Below the pieces are notes generated by a model, which did not search any database, was not told where the DNA came from, and worked only from the letters and a program-made list of their open reading frames with translations. A stretch of 64,000 nt of DNA, from contig NZ_LT906468.1 in the NCBI RefSeq assembly GCF_900187125.1, forward strand, positions 3,906,001 through 3,970,000, in the 5' to 3' direction. Within the stretch, counting starts at the first letter, position 1. The number at the start of each line of letters is the position of its first letter. The position numbers were made by a program, and so were the translations under genes. The DNA comes from Sphingobacterium mizutaii (GTDB lineage: Bacteria > Bacteroidota > Bacteroidia > Sphingobacteriales > Sphingobacteriaceae). Shown here in pieces: positions 53,629 through 61,410 of the stretch.

Positions 53629-53636
53629 TAACTTTG
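53629..53636 (+). promoter_or_regulatory. -7 promoter element at the glnS start
   Basis: TAACTTTG ends 4 nt before the glnS ATG, so any transcript started from it would be leaderless or nearly so. Confidence 0.5.
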
Positions 53637-53640
53637 CTAC

Positions 53641-55311
53641 ATGGTAGAAGAAGAAAAATCATTGAATTTTATTGAAGAGATTATCGAAGAGGATCTTCGT
53701 AATGGGAAAAATGATGGGCGCGTATTGACCCGTTTCCCACCTGAGCCAAATGGCTATCTTCATATTGGGCATGCTAAGTCAATCTGTCTAAATTTTTCTT
53801 TAGCGCAGAAGTACAACGGCAAAACAAACCTACGTTTTGATGACACCAACCCTGTAACAGAGGATGTGGAATACGTAGATAGCATCAAAAAAGATATTCA
53901 ATGGTTGGGATTCCAGTGGGCAGAGGAATTATACACCTCCGATTATTTTGATACACTGTACGACTTTGCCGTAGAATTGATCAAAAAAGAATTGGCCTAT
54001 GTAGATGATAGCACTTCGGAAGAAATTGCTGCCTCTAAAGGAACCCCTACCGTACCGGGAACTCCGACTGTATACCGCAGCCGCTCCATCGAAGAAAACC
54101 TAAAACTTTTCCAAGAGATGCGCGATGGTAAATATAAAGATGGCGAGAAGGTATTGCGTGCTAAGGTAGACTTGGCTAGCCCAAATATGCACATGCGTGA
54201 TCCTATCATTTACCGTATCAAACATGCGCACCACCACCGTACTGGTGACAAATGGTGTATCTATCCAATGTACGACTTTGCACATGGTCAATCCGATTCC
54301 ATCGAAAAGATCACACACTCTGTCTGTACCTTAGAGTTTATTCCACACCGTCCGCTTTACGATTGGTTGATCAATAGCTTGGAGATTTTCCCATCTAAAC
54401 AATATGAGTTCGCTCGCTTAAACCTGAATTATACAGTAATGAGCAAGCGTAAATTATTGCAATTGGTAAACGAAAAATTCGTTGAAGGTTGGGATGACCC
54501 TAGGATGCCTACTATTTCAGGCCTACGTAGAAGAGGCTATACGCCTGAAAGTATTCGTAATTTCTGCGAACGCATCGGTATCCAAAAACGTGAGAACATG
54601 ATCGATGTAAGCTTATTGGAGTTCTGTATCCGTGAGGATCTGAACAAAACAGCTTGGCGTAGGATGGCGGTATTGGATCCGATTAAATTAATCATCACGA
54701 ATTATCCTGATGGCAAGGTTGAGGAACTACATGGCGAAAACAACCCAGAGGTTGAAGGTGGCGAAGGCAGCAGGGTGATTCCTTTCTCTAAAGAACTATG
54801 GATCGAGCGCGATGACTTTATGGAAGATGCGCCTAAGAAATTCTTCAGGTTAGGTCCTGGACTTTCAGTACGTCTGAAACATGGTTACATCGTAACCTGT
54901 ACTGACTTCAAAAAAGATGAAAATGGCAATATTACAGAAGTATACTGTGAATATGTTCCTAATTCAAAATCTGGTGAAGATACTTCAGGCATGAAAGTAA
55001 AAGGAACAATCCACTGGGTTTCTGTGCCACATGCTAAGGAAGTGGAAGTTCGTCTTTACGACCGCCTATTCCAAGATGAGAATCCAGCAGCAGCTGAAGA
55101 CTTTAAGGCTTCTATCAATCCAAACAGTTTGCAAATTATTGAAAAAGCTTATGCTGAACCTGATTTGGCAAACGCTGAACTTGGTAAAGGATATCAATTT
55201 ATCCGTTTAGGATATTTTAACCTAGATAGCAAGAACACAACTGAAGATAAACTAGTCTTCAACAGAACCGTAACTTTGAAAGACTCTTGGGCAAAAGAGT
55301 CTAAAAAATAA
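53641..55311 (+). CDS. glnS: glutamine--tRNA ligase
   Basis: The 556-residue class I synthetase charges tRNA-Gln. The HIGH motif is in [19 protein letters not shown] and the KMSKS-equivalent is [10 protein letters not shown]. The acceptor-binding region ([17 protein letters not shown]) and the C-terminal beta-barrel anticodon domains are complete. Length matches E. coli GlnS (554). Presence of GlnRS means the amidotransferase route is not needed for tRNA-Gln here. Confidence 0.98.
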   Translation: MVEEEKSLNFIEEIIEEDLRNGKNDGRVLTRFPPEPNGYLHIGHAKSICLNFSLAQKYNGKTNLRFDDTNPVTEDVEYVDSIKKDIQWLGFQWAEELYTSDYFDTLYDFAVELIKKELAYVDDSTSEEIAASKGTPTVPGTPTVYRSRSIEENLKLFQEMRDGKYKDGEKVLRAKVDLASPNMHMRDPIIYRIKHAHHHRTGDKWCIYPMYDFAHGQSDSIEKITHSVCTLEFIPHRPLYDWLINSLEIFPSKQYEFARLNLNYTVMSKRKLLQLVNEKFVEGWDDPRMPTISGLRRRGYTPESIRNFCERIGIQKRENMIDVSLLEFCIREDLNKTAWRRMAVLDPIKLIITNYPDGKVEELHGENNPEVEGGEGSRVIPFSKELWIERDDFMEDAPKKFFRLGPGLSVRLKHGYIVTCTDFKKDENGNITEVYCEYVPNSKSGEDTSGMKVKGTIHWVSVPHAKEVEVRLYDRLFQDENPAAAEDFKASINPNSLQIIEKAYAEPDLANAELGKGYQFIRLGYFNLDSKNTTEDKLVFNRTVTLKDSWAKESKK

Positions 55312-55328
55312 TCTGGTTTTATACCAAT

Positions 55329-55365
55329 AAAAAAATGGTCAAGGAATATACTTGACCATTTTTTT
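55329..55365. terminator. bidirectional intrinsic terminator
   Basis: AAAAAAATGGTCAAG (55329-55343) and CTTGACCATTTTTTT (55351-55365) are perfect arms with a 7-nt loop, between glnS and the DUF2723 gene. Confidence 0.93.
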
Positions 55366-55377
55366 ATGCTAATTATC

Positions 55378-58300
55378 TTACAGCCAAACTGCCTTATATT
55401 TCTTGTCCAAACGGGAGGCCTCAGCAAAGAGCTGTTCATCACCCAATTCTTTCATGATAGGCACATACTGGTCTAATGCCGCTAAGCCTAACTGAATGGA
55501 AATGGCATCATATCCCCTATTTGCTTTTTGAAATATGGCCAATTGATAATCCAGATTTTCCCTAATAGCCCTCAACTGCTTACCCGCCAACACCTTGGCT
55601 TTGTCAACTTCCTTCACTTTCAGCAGGGTATCCACTAGAACAGTATTGTAGTAAGTCTGCCGCATACTTTTGGTTTCCTTAGGTTGAAAATCATAGGCTT
55701 GCAACGCCAATTGCCTTGCCTCCTTCATCTTTCCTTGATTAACCAAAGCTTGCATTCCATCCGTATAGACATTAGGATAAATCCAACCTTCATAGTATTG
55801 ATTGGAATCTACATCGAAATGCTCCAAGGTATTAATATTGGACCATTCAAATTTATTGATGGCATTGTCGTAAATCTTATCTGCATTGATCAAGCCGGAC
55901 CCTTTTGAAGACTGCCCCATATCTACAGGCATCAGTTTGCTGACCAAGCCCTCAGAAGCAAGGTATTTATCCAAGCCCATGGAGATTGCCGGTGCACTTA
56001 ATGAAACAAAGTAAATCGGTCTTTCCCAATTGTTGTTGACCAAAATGGACATCAAACTAAGATCGGCTCGCGTTACTAAATTTTCCTTGAGTTCCCATTG
56101 CATGTATTCCGGAATAAATTGTTGCCATTCAGCAGGAATATTGGCGTTTTTCAATGCTTTTTCCTTATCGATCTTGAGTTGAAGCTTTTTCGTAGGCATC
56201 ACATTCACAAAACTGCCATCACTGGTTTCCAACTTATTCCTATTATCATCTGAAAGCATCACATCCAACAATTGATCTACATCTGTATAGCCCTCAATCC
56301 CCAGATCAACTACTTGAATCACATCCCGGACGCCCTTTTTCACCTTGTTAAAATCGAAAGCAATAGGCAAGGCTTTGGATTGATTGACATCCTCCATTGC
56401 CTGCTTCACATACCAATCCGAACCCAAATAACCATAATTCAAGACCCTCACATCGGTCCTTATTCCCTCCACTTCCTGCAGATACCACAGTGGAAATGTA
56501 TCATTATCAGCATAGGTAAGCAGGATGGCATTGGGCTCACAGGAATTCAAGGTATTCATGGCTACTTCTCGGGTCATATTGCGACCAGAACGGTCATGGT
56601 CATCCCAATTTTCCTTGACCAACAAAATCGGTCCGGCCAACATGGCAAAGGCCACAGAGGTATAGGTTATTGCCTTAATGGAAAGTTTGCTCCTCTTTTG
56701 CATAAAATCAATCAAACCGAGAACCCCCAAGCCTATCCAGATGGCAAACACATAAAATGATCCCGCATAGGAATAATCACGCTCACGTGGTTGCAATGGG
56801 GTTTGATTTAAATACAGTACGATTGCCAATCCGGTAAAGAAGAACAACAAACCGACGATGGTTGTGTCTCTTTTGCTCCGCTTGGCCTGCCAGATCAGAC
56901 CTGCAATCCCCAACAATAAAGGAAGGAAGAAATAGGTATTCCTACTGGGGTCTTTTTTCATGCTTTCGGAAATGGCATCCAATCCCGGAAGTCGCAATTC
57001 ATCCAATATATTGATCCCCGAGATCCAATTGCCAGCAGTCAATTCCCCTTGGCTAGGGGTATCATTCTGTCGACCTACAAAATTCCACATGAAATAACGT
57101 GAATACATGTGGCCAACCTGATAATTGAAAAAGAACTTCATATTATCCAAAAAGGTCGGATTTTCACCATCTGCAAGATTCAGGTACTGCTTATAGAAAT
57201 CAGCATGTTTTTGGCTGTACATCCTCGGGAACAAGACTTCCTTGTCATATTTATAGCCTTTGACATTTTCAAATTTCTCATATCGCTCAGCATCTTTTCT
57301 ATATCCGGCAGATTCATTGACATCCACTATCTTTGAATTGAAAGTAGGTCCTTTGAACAAGGGCTCAGATTGGTATTGTTCCCGACTCAGATATCCCAAG
57401 AAGGAAAAAGCATTATCAGGATCATTGTTATTTAGGGTAATATTGGTTTGTGCACGAATCAACAGCATACTAAAAGAAGTGAAGCCGAAGAACACTAAAC
57501 AAGTCCCCAATATCAGGAGATTTAAGATAGGCTTATTCCTCTTGATGGAATATACAATCCCGAATACTGCTGCCGAAACTAAGAGCAAGACAAACAGGAT
57601 AATACCCGACCCAAAAGGCATGCCCAAGGAATTGACAAAGAACAAATCAAATCCTGCGGCTATTTTAACGGAATATTGAATGACTCCCCAAAGGATAAAG
57701 GCTAAGGCGAGAACTCCCCAAGCAAGGGCTTTTGCGGCTCCTTTCCAGGTTACATGAATAGATTTCCTAAAGTAAATCAAGAGTGCCAAGGCTGGAATAG
57801 TCAATAGATTCAATAGGTGCACCCCAATCGACAAACCCATCACATAAGCAATCAGCAACAGCCATTTATTGGAATCTGGCTCATCCGCTCTCCTCTCCCA
57901 TTTCAAGGCAAGCCAAAACACGATAGCCGTACATAATGAAGACATGGCATACACCTCGGACTCTACAGCCGAATACCAAAATGAATCGGTAAATGCATAG
58001 GCCAATGCGCCTACAGCCCCAGCAGCAAAAATCTGCAGCTTTTGAAGCCTATTCCCTTCTGTCCTTCCCAAAAGAAGCTTTCTAGCCAAAGCCGTTATGG
58101 TCCAGAATAAAAACACAATGGTCAAGGCGGAACAAAAGGCTGAACCTAGATTCATCCAAAGGGCAACTTGCTCCTTATTGCCTAAAGCCAAGTTTGAAAA
58201 CAGATTCTGGATCAGAAGAAACAAAGGCGCCCCTGGCTGATGCACAATTTCCAACTTGTCCGATGCGGCAATAAACTCGCCCGTATCCCACCAACTGATG

Positions 58301-58386
58301 GATTGATCCACAGTGAATGCATACAGTACAAACGCGATGATACCGCAAAGCCAGCCGAGAAAATTGTTGATTTTATTATAGCTCAT
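55378..58386 (-). CDS. DUF2723 (GT-C-type) membrane protein
   Basis: The 1002-residue protein has a DUF2723 N-terminal region with about 12-13 membrane helices (WLCGIIAFVLYAFTVDQSIS, DTGEFIAASDKLEIVHQPGA, ESEVYAMSSLCTAIVFWLAL) and a periplasmic C-terminal part. The early WDTGEF with an acidic residue after the first helix is the arrangement of polyprenyl-phosphate-sugar glycosyltransferases (PMT/TMEM260 type). I infer a role in protein or glycan mannosylation-like transfer. The C-terminal ~170 residues are TPR-like. The gene is monocistronic with a structured upstream region. Confidence 0.9.
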   Translation of the reverse strand: MSYNKINNFLGWLCGIIAFVLYAFTVDQSISWWDTGEFIAASDKLEIVHQPGAPLFLLIQNLFSNLALGNKEQVALWMNLGSAFCSALTIVFLFWTITALARKLLLGRTEGNRLQKLQIFAAGAVGALAYAFTDSFWYSAVESEVYAMSSLCTAIVFWLALKWERRADEPDSNKWLLLIAYVMGLSIGVHLLNLLTIPALALLIYFRKSIHVTWKGAAKALAWGVLALAFILWGVIQYSVKIAAGFDLFFVNSLGMPFGSGIILFVLLLVSAAVFGIVYSIKRNKPILNLLILGTCLVFFGFTSFSMLLIRAQTNITLNNNDPDNAFSFLGYLSREQYQSEPLFKGPTFNSKIVDVNESAGYRKDAERYEKFENVKGYKYDKEVLFPRMYSQKHADFYKQYLNLADGENPTFLDNMKFFFNYQVGHMYSRYFMWNFVGRQNDTPSQGELTAGNWISGINILDELRLPGLDAISESMKKDPSRNTYFFLPLLLGIAGLIWQAKRSKRDTTIVGLLFFFTGLAIVLYLNQTPLQPRERDYSYAGSFYVFAIWIGLGVLGLIDFMQKRSKLSIKAITYTSVAFAMLAGPILLVKENWDDHDRSGRNMTREVAMNTLNSCEPNAILLTYADNDTFPLWYLQEVEGIRTDVRVLNYGYLGSDWYVKQAMEDVNQSKALPIAFDFNKVKKGVRDVIQVVDLGIEGYTDVDQLLDVMLSDDNRNKLETSDGSFVNVMPTKKLQLKIDKEKALKNANIPAEWQQFIPEYMQWELKENLVTRADLSLMSILVNNNWERPIYFVSLSAPAISMGLDKYLASEGLVSKLMPVDMGQSSKGSGLINADKIYDNAINKFEWSNINTLEHFDVDSNQYYEGWIYPNVYTDGMQALVNQGKMKEARQLALQAYDFQPKETKSMRQTYYNTVLVDTLLKVKEVDKAKVLAGKQLRAIRENLDYQLAIFQKANRGYDAISIQLGLAALDQYVPIMKELGDEQLFAEASRLDKKYKAVWL

Positions 58387-58428
58387 AATTGTAGGTGATA
58401 AATGTTGTTTAAATTTAAAAAAGAATTA

Positions 58429-58520
58429 TCTCCCACTTCCGTGATTAACATAATTTAACATGGAATCAGGCTGCTCTCCTTTTTCGAAAGCAGCGAATTT
58501 ATCGCTGGAATTTCGGGAGA
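58429..58520. ncRNA. candidate multi-stem structured element
   Basis: The outer stem TCTCCC (58429-58434) pairs with GGGAGA (58515-58520) and TTCC with GGAA (58507-58510). Inside, TGATT/AATCA (58442-58446, 58464-58468) and GCTGCT/AGCAGC (58470-58475, 58489-58494) can form. The latter competes with CAGCGA/TCGCTG (58491-58496, 58502-58507), so two mutually exclusive folds exist. No known family is recognised. It lies upstream of the DUF2723 gene (43-134 nt before its start). Confidence 0.35.
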
Positions 58521-58659
58521 ACTAATAGCTTTTGTTTTACCCACATTCGGATTTCTTGCAATATGACTAAAATTTTATCCAAGCAATCTTCGAACATGTC
58601 TCGAACAAGCCTCGAATGAGACCCGAATATGGGATAAAAATATCACCTCGGTATAAACG

Positions 58660-58691
58660 GACAAAGGCGAATGAAATCATTCGCCTTTGTC
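58660..58691. terminator. intrinsic terminator after metF
   Basis: GACAAAGGCGAATGA (58660-58674) is mirrored by TCATTCGCCTTTGTC (58677-58691), 15 perfect pairs, 26 nt after the metF stop. Confidence 0.88.
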
Positions 58692-58716
58692 TGTTATTTT
58701 TGCATCAGTTCTTTTA

Positions 58717-59673
58717 TTAAACTAATTTTTCAACGATCTTTTTAGTTGGTCCTGGGTTACTCATGGTATAGAAGTGCAATACCGGAACGCCAAAATCGAT
58801 CAGTTCCTTACATTGATGCACCAACCATTCCTCGCCTACCTGCCTAACATCGGCATTGGTTTTACAAGCTTCGACCGCATCACTTAGGTCCTCAGGGATA
58901 TCCAAGTGGAAGATCCTTGGTAGCGTGATCAATTGCTTTTTGGTAGTCAATGGTTTCAATCCTGGAATAATAGGAACATGGATATCATTTTCCCTACATT
59001 TCGTCACGAACTCTTTATATTTTTCTACGTTGAAAAACATCTGGGTAACGATAAATTCAGCCCCCATTTCTACTTTTTTCTTCAACCATTTAAAATCGGT
59101 ATTGAAGTTTGGCGATTCAAAATGTTTCTCTGGGTAACCGGCAACCCCTATACAGAAATTGGTCTTTTCGGAGGAGCCGATATCTTCATGTAGATAAGAT
59201 CCTTCGTTCATGTCCACGACTTGCCTCAACAGGTCAGTAGCATAGGCATGACCACCAGCAGTCGGGATAAAGTCAGCATCGCCTTTTCGAGCATCGCCTC
59301 TTAGGACCAATACATTATCGATACCTAAGAAGTTCAGGTCGATAAGTGCGTTTTCTGTTTCCTCTTTGGTGAAACCACCACAGATCAAATGCGGAACGGC
59401 ATCGACTTTATATTTACTCATTATGGCAGCACAGATGGCTACAGTTCCCGGTCTTTTTCTATAGGATACCCTTTCCAACAAACCATTCGCATGTTGTTTG
59501 TACAAGTAATCCTCACGATGGTACGTCACATCAATAAAAGGAGGTTTGAATTCCATCAGTTCATCCATGGTTTGGAAGATACTTTGGATACCTTGACCTT
59601 TAGCAGGAGGTAACAGCTCAAAAGAATATAAGGTCTTGCCTTTAGCGTTCTTGATGTGATCTACGATTTTCAT
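58717..59673 (-). CDS. metF: methylenetetrahydrofolate reductase
   Basis: The 318-residue enzyme reduces 5,10-methylene-THF to 5-methyl-THF, the methyl donor for methionine synthesis. The TIM-barrel landmarks are TLYSFELLPPAKGQG, FIDVTYHREDYL, GIDNVLVLRGDARKGD, FCIGVAGYPEKHFES and FIVTQMFFNVEKY, with the FAD-binding blocks in normal order. It is slightly longer than E. coli MetF (296). A SAM-I riboswitch lies 50 nt upstream, so it is repressed when SAM is plentiful. Confidence 0.97.
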   Translation of the reverse strand: MKIVDHIKNAKGKTLYSFELLPPAKGQGIQSIFQTMDELMEFKPPFIDVTYHREDYLYKQHANGLLERVSYRKRPGTVAICAAIMSKYKVDAVPHLICGGFTKEETENALIDLNFLGIDNVLVLRGDARKGDADFIPTAGGHAYATDLLRQVVDMNEGSYLHEDIGSSEKTNFCIGVAGYPEKHFESPNFNTDFKWLKKKVEMGAEFIVTQMFFNVEKYKEFVTKCRENDIHVPIIPGLKPLTTKKQLITLPRIFHLDIPEDLSDAVEACKTNADVRQVGEEWLVHQCKELIDFGVPVLHFYTMSNPGPTKKIVEKLV

Positions 59674-59722
59674 AAAAATATATTAAGGCTTAGAGAGAAC
59701 ACAGTGAACACTGATTCTTTGG

Positions 59723-59819
59723 CTTATCTTTCCCATTTTGGGGGTAGAATGTAGCACCTTGACTGGTGTCAGGTTGCTAAGGCTTCAGCGGGTCTAGTCC
59801 CTCTGCCTTTCTCTATAAG
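59723..59819 (-). ncRNA. SAM-I (S-box) riboswitch upstream of metF
   Basis: On the minus strand the leader carries the S-box landmarks in order: P1 strand CTTAT, AGAGAAAGGCAGAGGGACT, GACCCGCTGAAGCCT, TAGCAACCTGAC, GTCAAGGTGCTACATTCTAC, and the closing P1 strand ATAAG. The GNGGGACTGG/GAAnCC/GCAACC/GGTGCTA pattern is diagnostic. It senses S-adenosylmethionine and controls metF, probably through translation or termination; no separate terminator stem was identified in the 50 nt after it. Confidence 0.95.
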
Positions 59820-59949
59820 CGAGGGCTAATATCGTCAATAGCAAGGTAATCTCAAAATGTTTGACGAAAAAACTTTTCGGATGACTATGAAAGCGAGGCC
59901 TTCGGGAATTGGAAAATGGAATCTGGAAATGGATGGGGTTAGGTATGAT
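59820..59949. other. short unannotated stretch upstream of the riboswitch
   Basis: Between the riboswitch and the rimM terminator no gene is visible. The minus strand holds a TACCTTGC-like -7 candidate about 28 nt upstream of the riboswitch, too weak to call as a promoter. Confidence 0.5.
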
Positions 59950-59956
59950 CATAAAA

Positions 59957-59981
59957 AATGGGCGTCTTAAAAACGCCCATT
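59957..59981 (-). terminator. rimM intrinsic terminator
   Basis: AATGGGCGT (59957-59965) and ACGCCCATT (59973-59981) form a 9-bp stem followed on the minus strand by a T-run, 20 nt after the rimM stop. Confidence 0.88.
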
Positions 59982-60000
59982 CTATATCTAAAATATCTTA

Positions 60001-60534
60001 TTAATCTTTTAGGTACATATCGATCAACCCCTCGGGAAGGTTCAATACGATAATCTTTTCTTCTGGGTCAATGCCGACGATAAAATCCTCGTTTAGTGGG
60101 AACATGGCATCTCGGCCATCGATATCTACGGTTGCGATAAATTGTTGTGGCATTTCTTGGACATGTGTGATCTCGCCTAATTCGCCTTCATCTTCTTCAA
60201 TGGCGGTATAACCTACAAGATCATGATAGGTGAAATCATCAGGATCACGTACCGGCATTTTATCATTTGGTAGATAGATTTGCTTTCTAAGGAGCGGTTG
60301 GGCCTTGTCGATATGGTCCACATCTTCGAAATTGACATAAGCCGTGCTATTATTCTGAAATTTGATCTTTTCGACAAAGAATGGCACCAATTTCTTGTCC
60401 ATCTCCAAGAAAACTACATCCAGATCAAGGTCCATATAGTTATCAAATTCAAAAAACAGCTGCAGTTCACCCTTCAATCCGCGGGATTTACTGACATAAC
60501 CGATATAAAAACATTGATCTTTCGTCATATTCAC
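60001..60534 (-). CDS. rimM: 16S rRNA processing protein RimM
   Basis: The 177-residue ribosome-maturation factor has an N-terminal RimM domain (YIGYVSKSRGLKGELQLFFEF) and a C-terminal PRC-barrel (YHDLVGYTAIEEDEGELGEI, AMFPLNEDFIVGID, then IIVLNLPEGLIDMY). It helps 30S head assembly by binding S19. It lies 128 nt behind rpsP in the usual bacterial order, although trmD and rplS are not adjacent here. A hairpin between the two genes may reduce read-through. Confidence 0.97.
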   Translation of the reverse strand: MNMTKDQCFYIGYVSKSRGLKGELQLFFEFDNYMDLDLDVVFLEMDKKLVPFFVEKIKFQNNSTAYVNFEDVDHIDKAQPLLRKQIYLPNDKMPVRDPDDFTYHDLVGYTAIEEDEGELGEITHVQEMPQQFIATVDIDGRDAMFPLNEDFIVGIDPEEKIIVLNLPEGLIDMYLKD

Positions 60535-60611
60535 AAATTAATTTCCAAAAATACGGAATTCTTTTTCTGTTCGGGTATTAGGGATAGCTAATCAAGGTAA
60601 AAAGGGAACAA

Positions 60612-60635
60612 AAAAGCCGGTTCATAGAATGATCC
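60612..60635 (-). terminator. hairpin between rpsP and rimM
   Basis: GCCGG/CCGGC and TCAT/ATGA pairs with one A-A mismatch make a stem with a 3-nt loop. On the minus strand it is followed by a T-run. It could partly terminate rpsP transcripts before rimM. Confidence 0.6.
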
Positions 60636-60662
60636 GGCCAATTTGAATACTTTATGAAGAGA

Positions 60663-61199
60663 TTATCCTTCAGTTTCTTCTGTGTTTTCAGTAGCTTCTG
60701 CAGCTTCTTCTGCCTCTTCTGCAGCTGTTTCTTCAGCAACAGGAGCGTTTTTAGCAGCGATAGCAGCAGCTCTGTCTTCTTTTTTCTTAGCTTCAGCAGC
60801 TAAAGCAGCTTTCTTAGTTTCGTCTTTAGATTTCGCTAAGCCTGATTTCTTTCCTTCGATTTGAGCATCTTTACCTTCAGCCCATTTAGTGAAAAGTTCT
60901 TCAGCTTTTGCTTCATCAAAAGCACCTTTTTTCACACCACCTTGCAAGTGTTTTTTGTATAAAACACCTTTGTAAGAAAGGATAGCACGAACTGTGTCAG
61001 TAGGTTGAGCACCTTTGTTCATCCAGTCTAACGCTTTTTCGAAATCCAAAACGATTGTTGCTGGGTTAGTGTTTGGGTTGTAAGAACCTAAACGCTCGAT
61101 GAACTTACCATCACGTGGTGAACGGCCGTCTGCTACTACTACGTGGTAAAAAGGTTTTCCTTTTTTACCGTGTCTCTGCAATCTGATTTTAGTTGCCAT
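60663..61199 (-). CDS. rpsP: 30S ribosomal protein bS16 with long C-terminal extension
   Basis: Residues 1-~85 are bS16 ([40 protein letters not shown] and the [20 protein letters not shown] block). A further ~93 residues are Lys/Ala/Glu-rich and end in a long acidic run ([20 protein letters not shown]). S16 is usually 80-90 residues, but Bacteroidota have this extended form. It is needed for 30S assembly. A full promoter lies 59-89 nt upstream. Confidence 0.98.
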   Translation of the reverse strand: MATKIRLQRHGKKGKPFYHVVVADGRSPRDGKFIERLGSYNPNTNPATIVLDFEKALDWMNKGAQPTDTVRAILSYKGVLYKKHLQGGVKKGAFDEAKAEELFTKWAEGKDAQIEGKKSGLAKSKDETKKAALAAEAKKKEDRAAAIAAKNAPVAEETAAEEAEEAAEATENTEETEG

Positions 61200-61229
61200 G
61201 TTTTTTCTTTATTTATGTATTCAACATAT

Positions 61230-61254
61230 CCCCCGTTGCTACATGCAGGAGGGG
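61230..61254 (-). promoter_or_regulatory. hairpin in the rpsP leader
   Basis: On the minus strand CCCCTCC…GGGGG arms with an inner TGC/GCA pair fall at the expected transcript 5' end, just downstream of the -7 box. It may shield the mRNA 5' end or serve in feedback control. Confidence 0.45.
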
Positions 61255-61257
61255 ACG

Positions 61258-61288
61258 CAAAGATACAAAGTATTATCAATTAATACAA
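61258..61288 (-). promoter_or_regulatory. rpsP promoter
   Basis: TTG (61288-61286) and TATCTTTG (61265-61258) on the minus strand are separated by 20 nt, a full match to the Bacteroidota promoter consensus. Confidence 0.75.
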
Positions 61289-61410
61289 CAGAGAATTTAA
61301 AGCTGTTTTATCCTCAAAATAAGGGCTACTCCCGACCGATATTCTTGAAAAAGATTTGAGTAATCTGCTAATAATACCGATATTCAGATACTTCAAACCA
61401 TAGTCATCTT

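Larger units (their letters stand above)
58387..58716. other. 330-bp gene-free region between DUF2723 gene and metF
   Basis: It holds a possible folded RNA (58429-58520), a degenerate relative of the CGAATATG inverted repeat at about 58540-58635, and the metF terminator (58660-58691). No open frame of note is present. Confidence 0.7.

Noticed and set aside
58429..58520. tRNA gene
   Set aside because: The size and stems suggested it briefly, but there is no T-loop TTCGA motif in place, no anticodon stem of 5 bp and no 7-bp acceptor stem.
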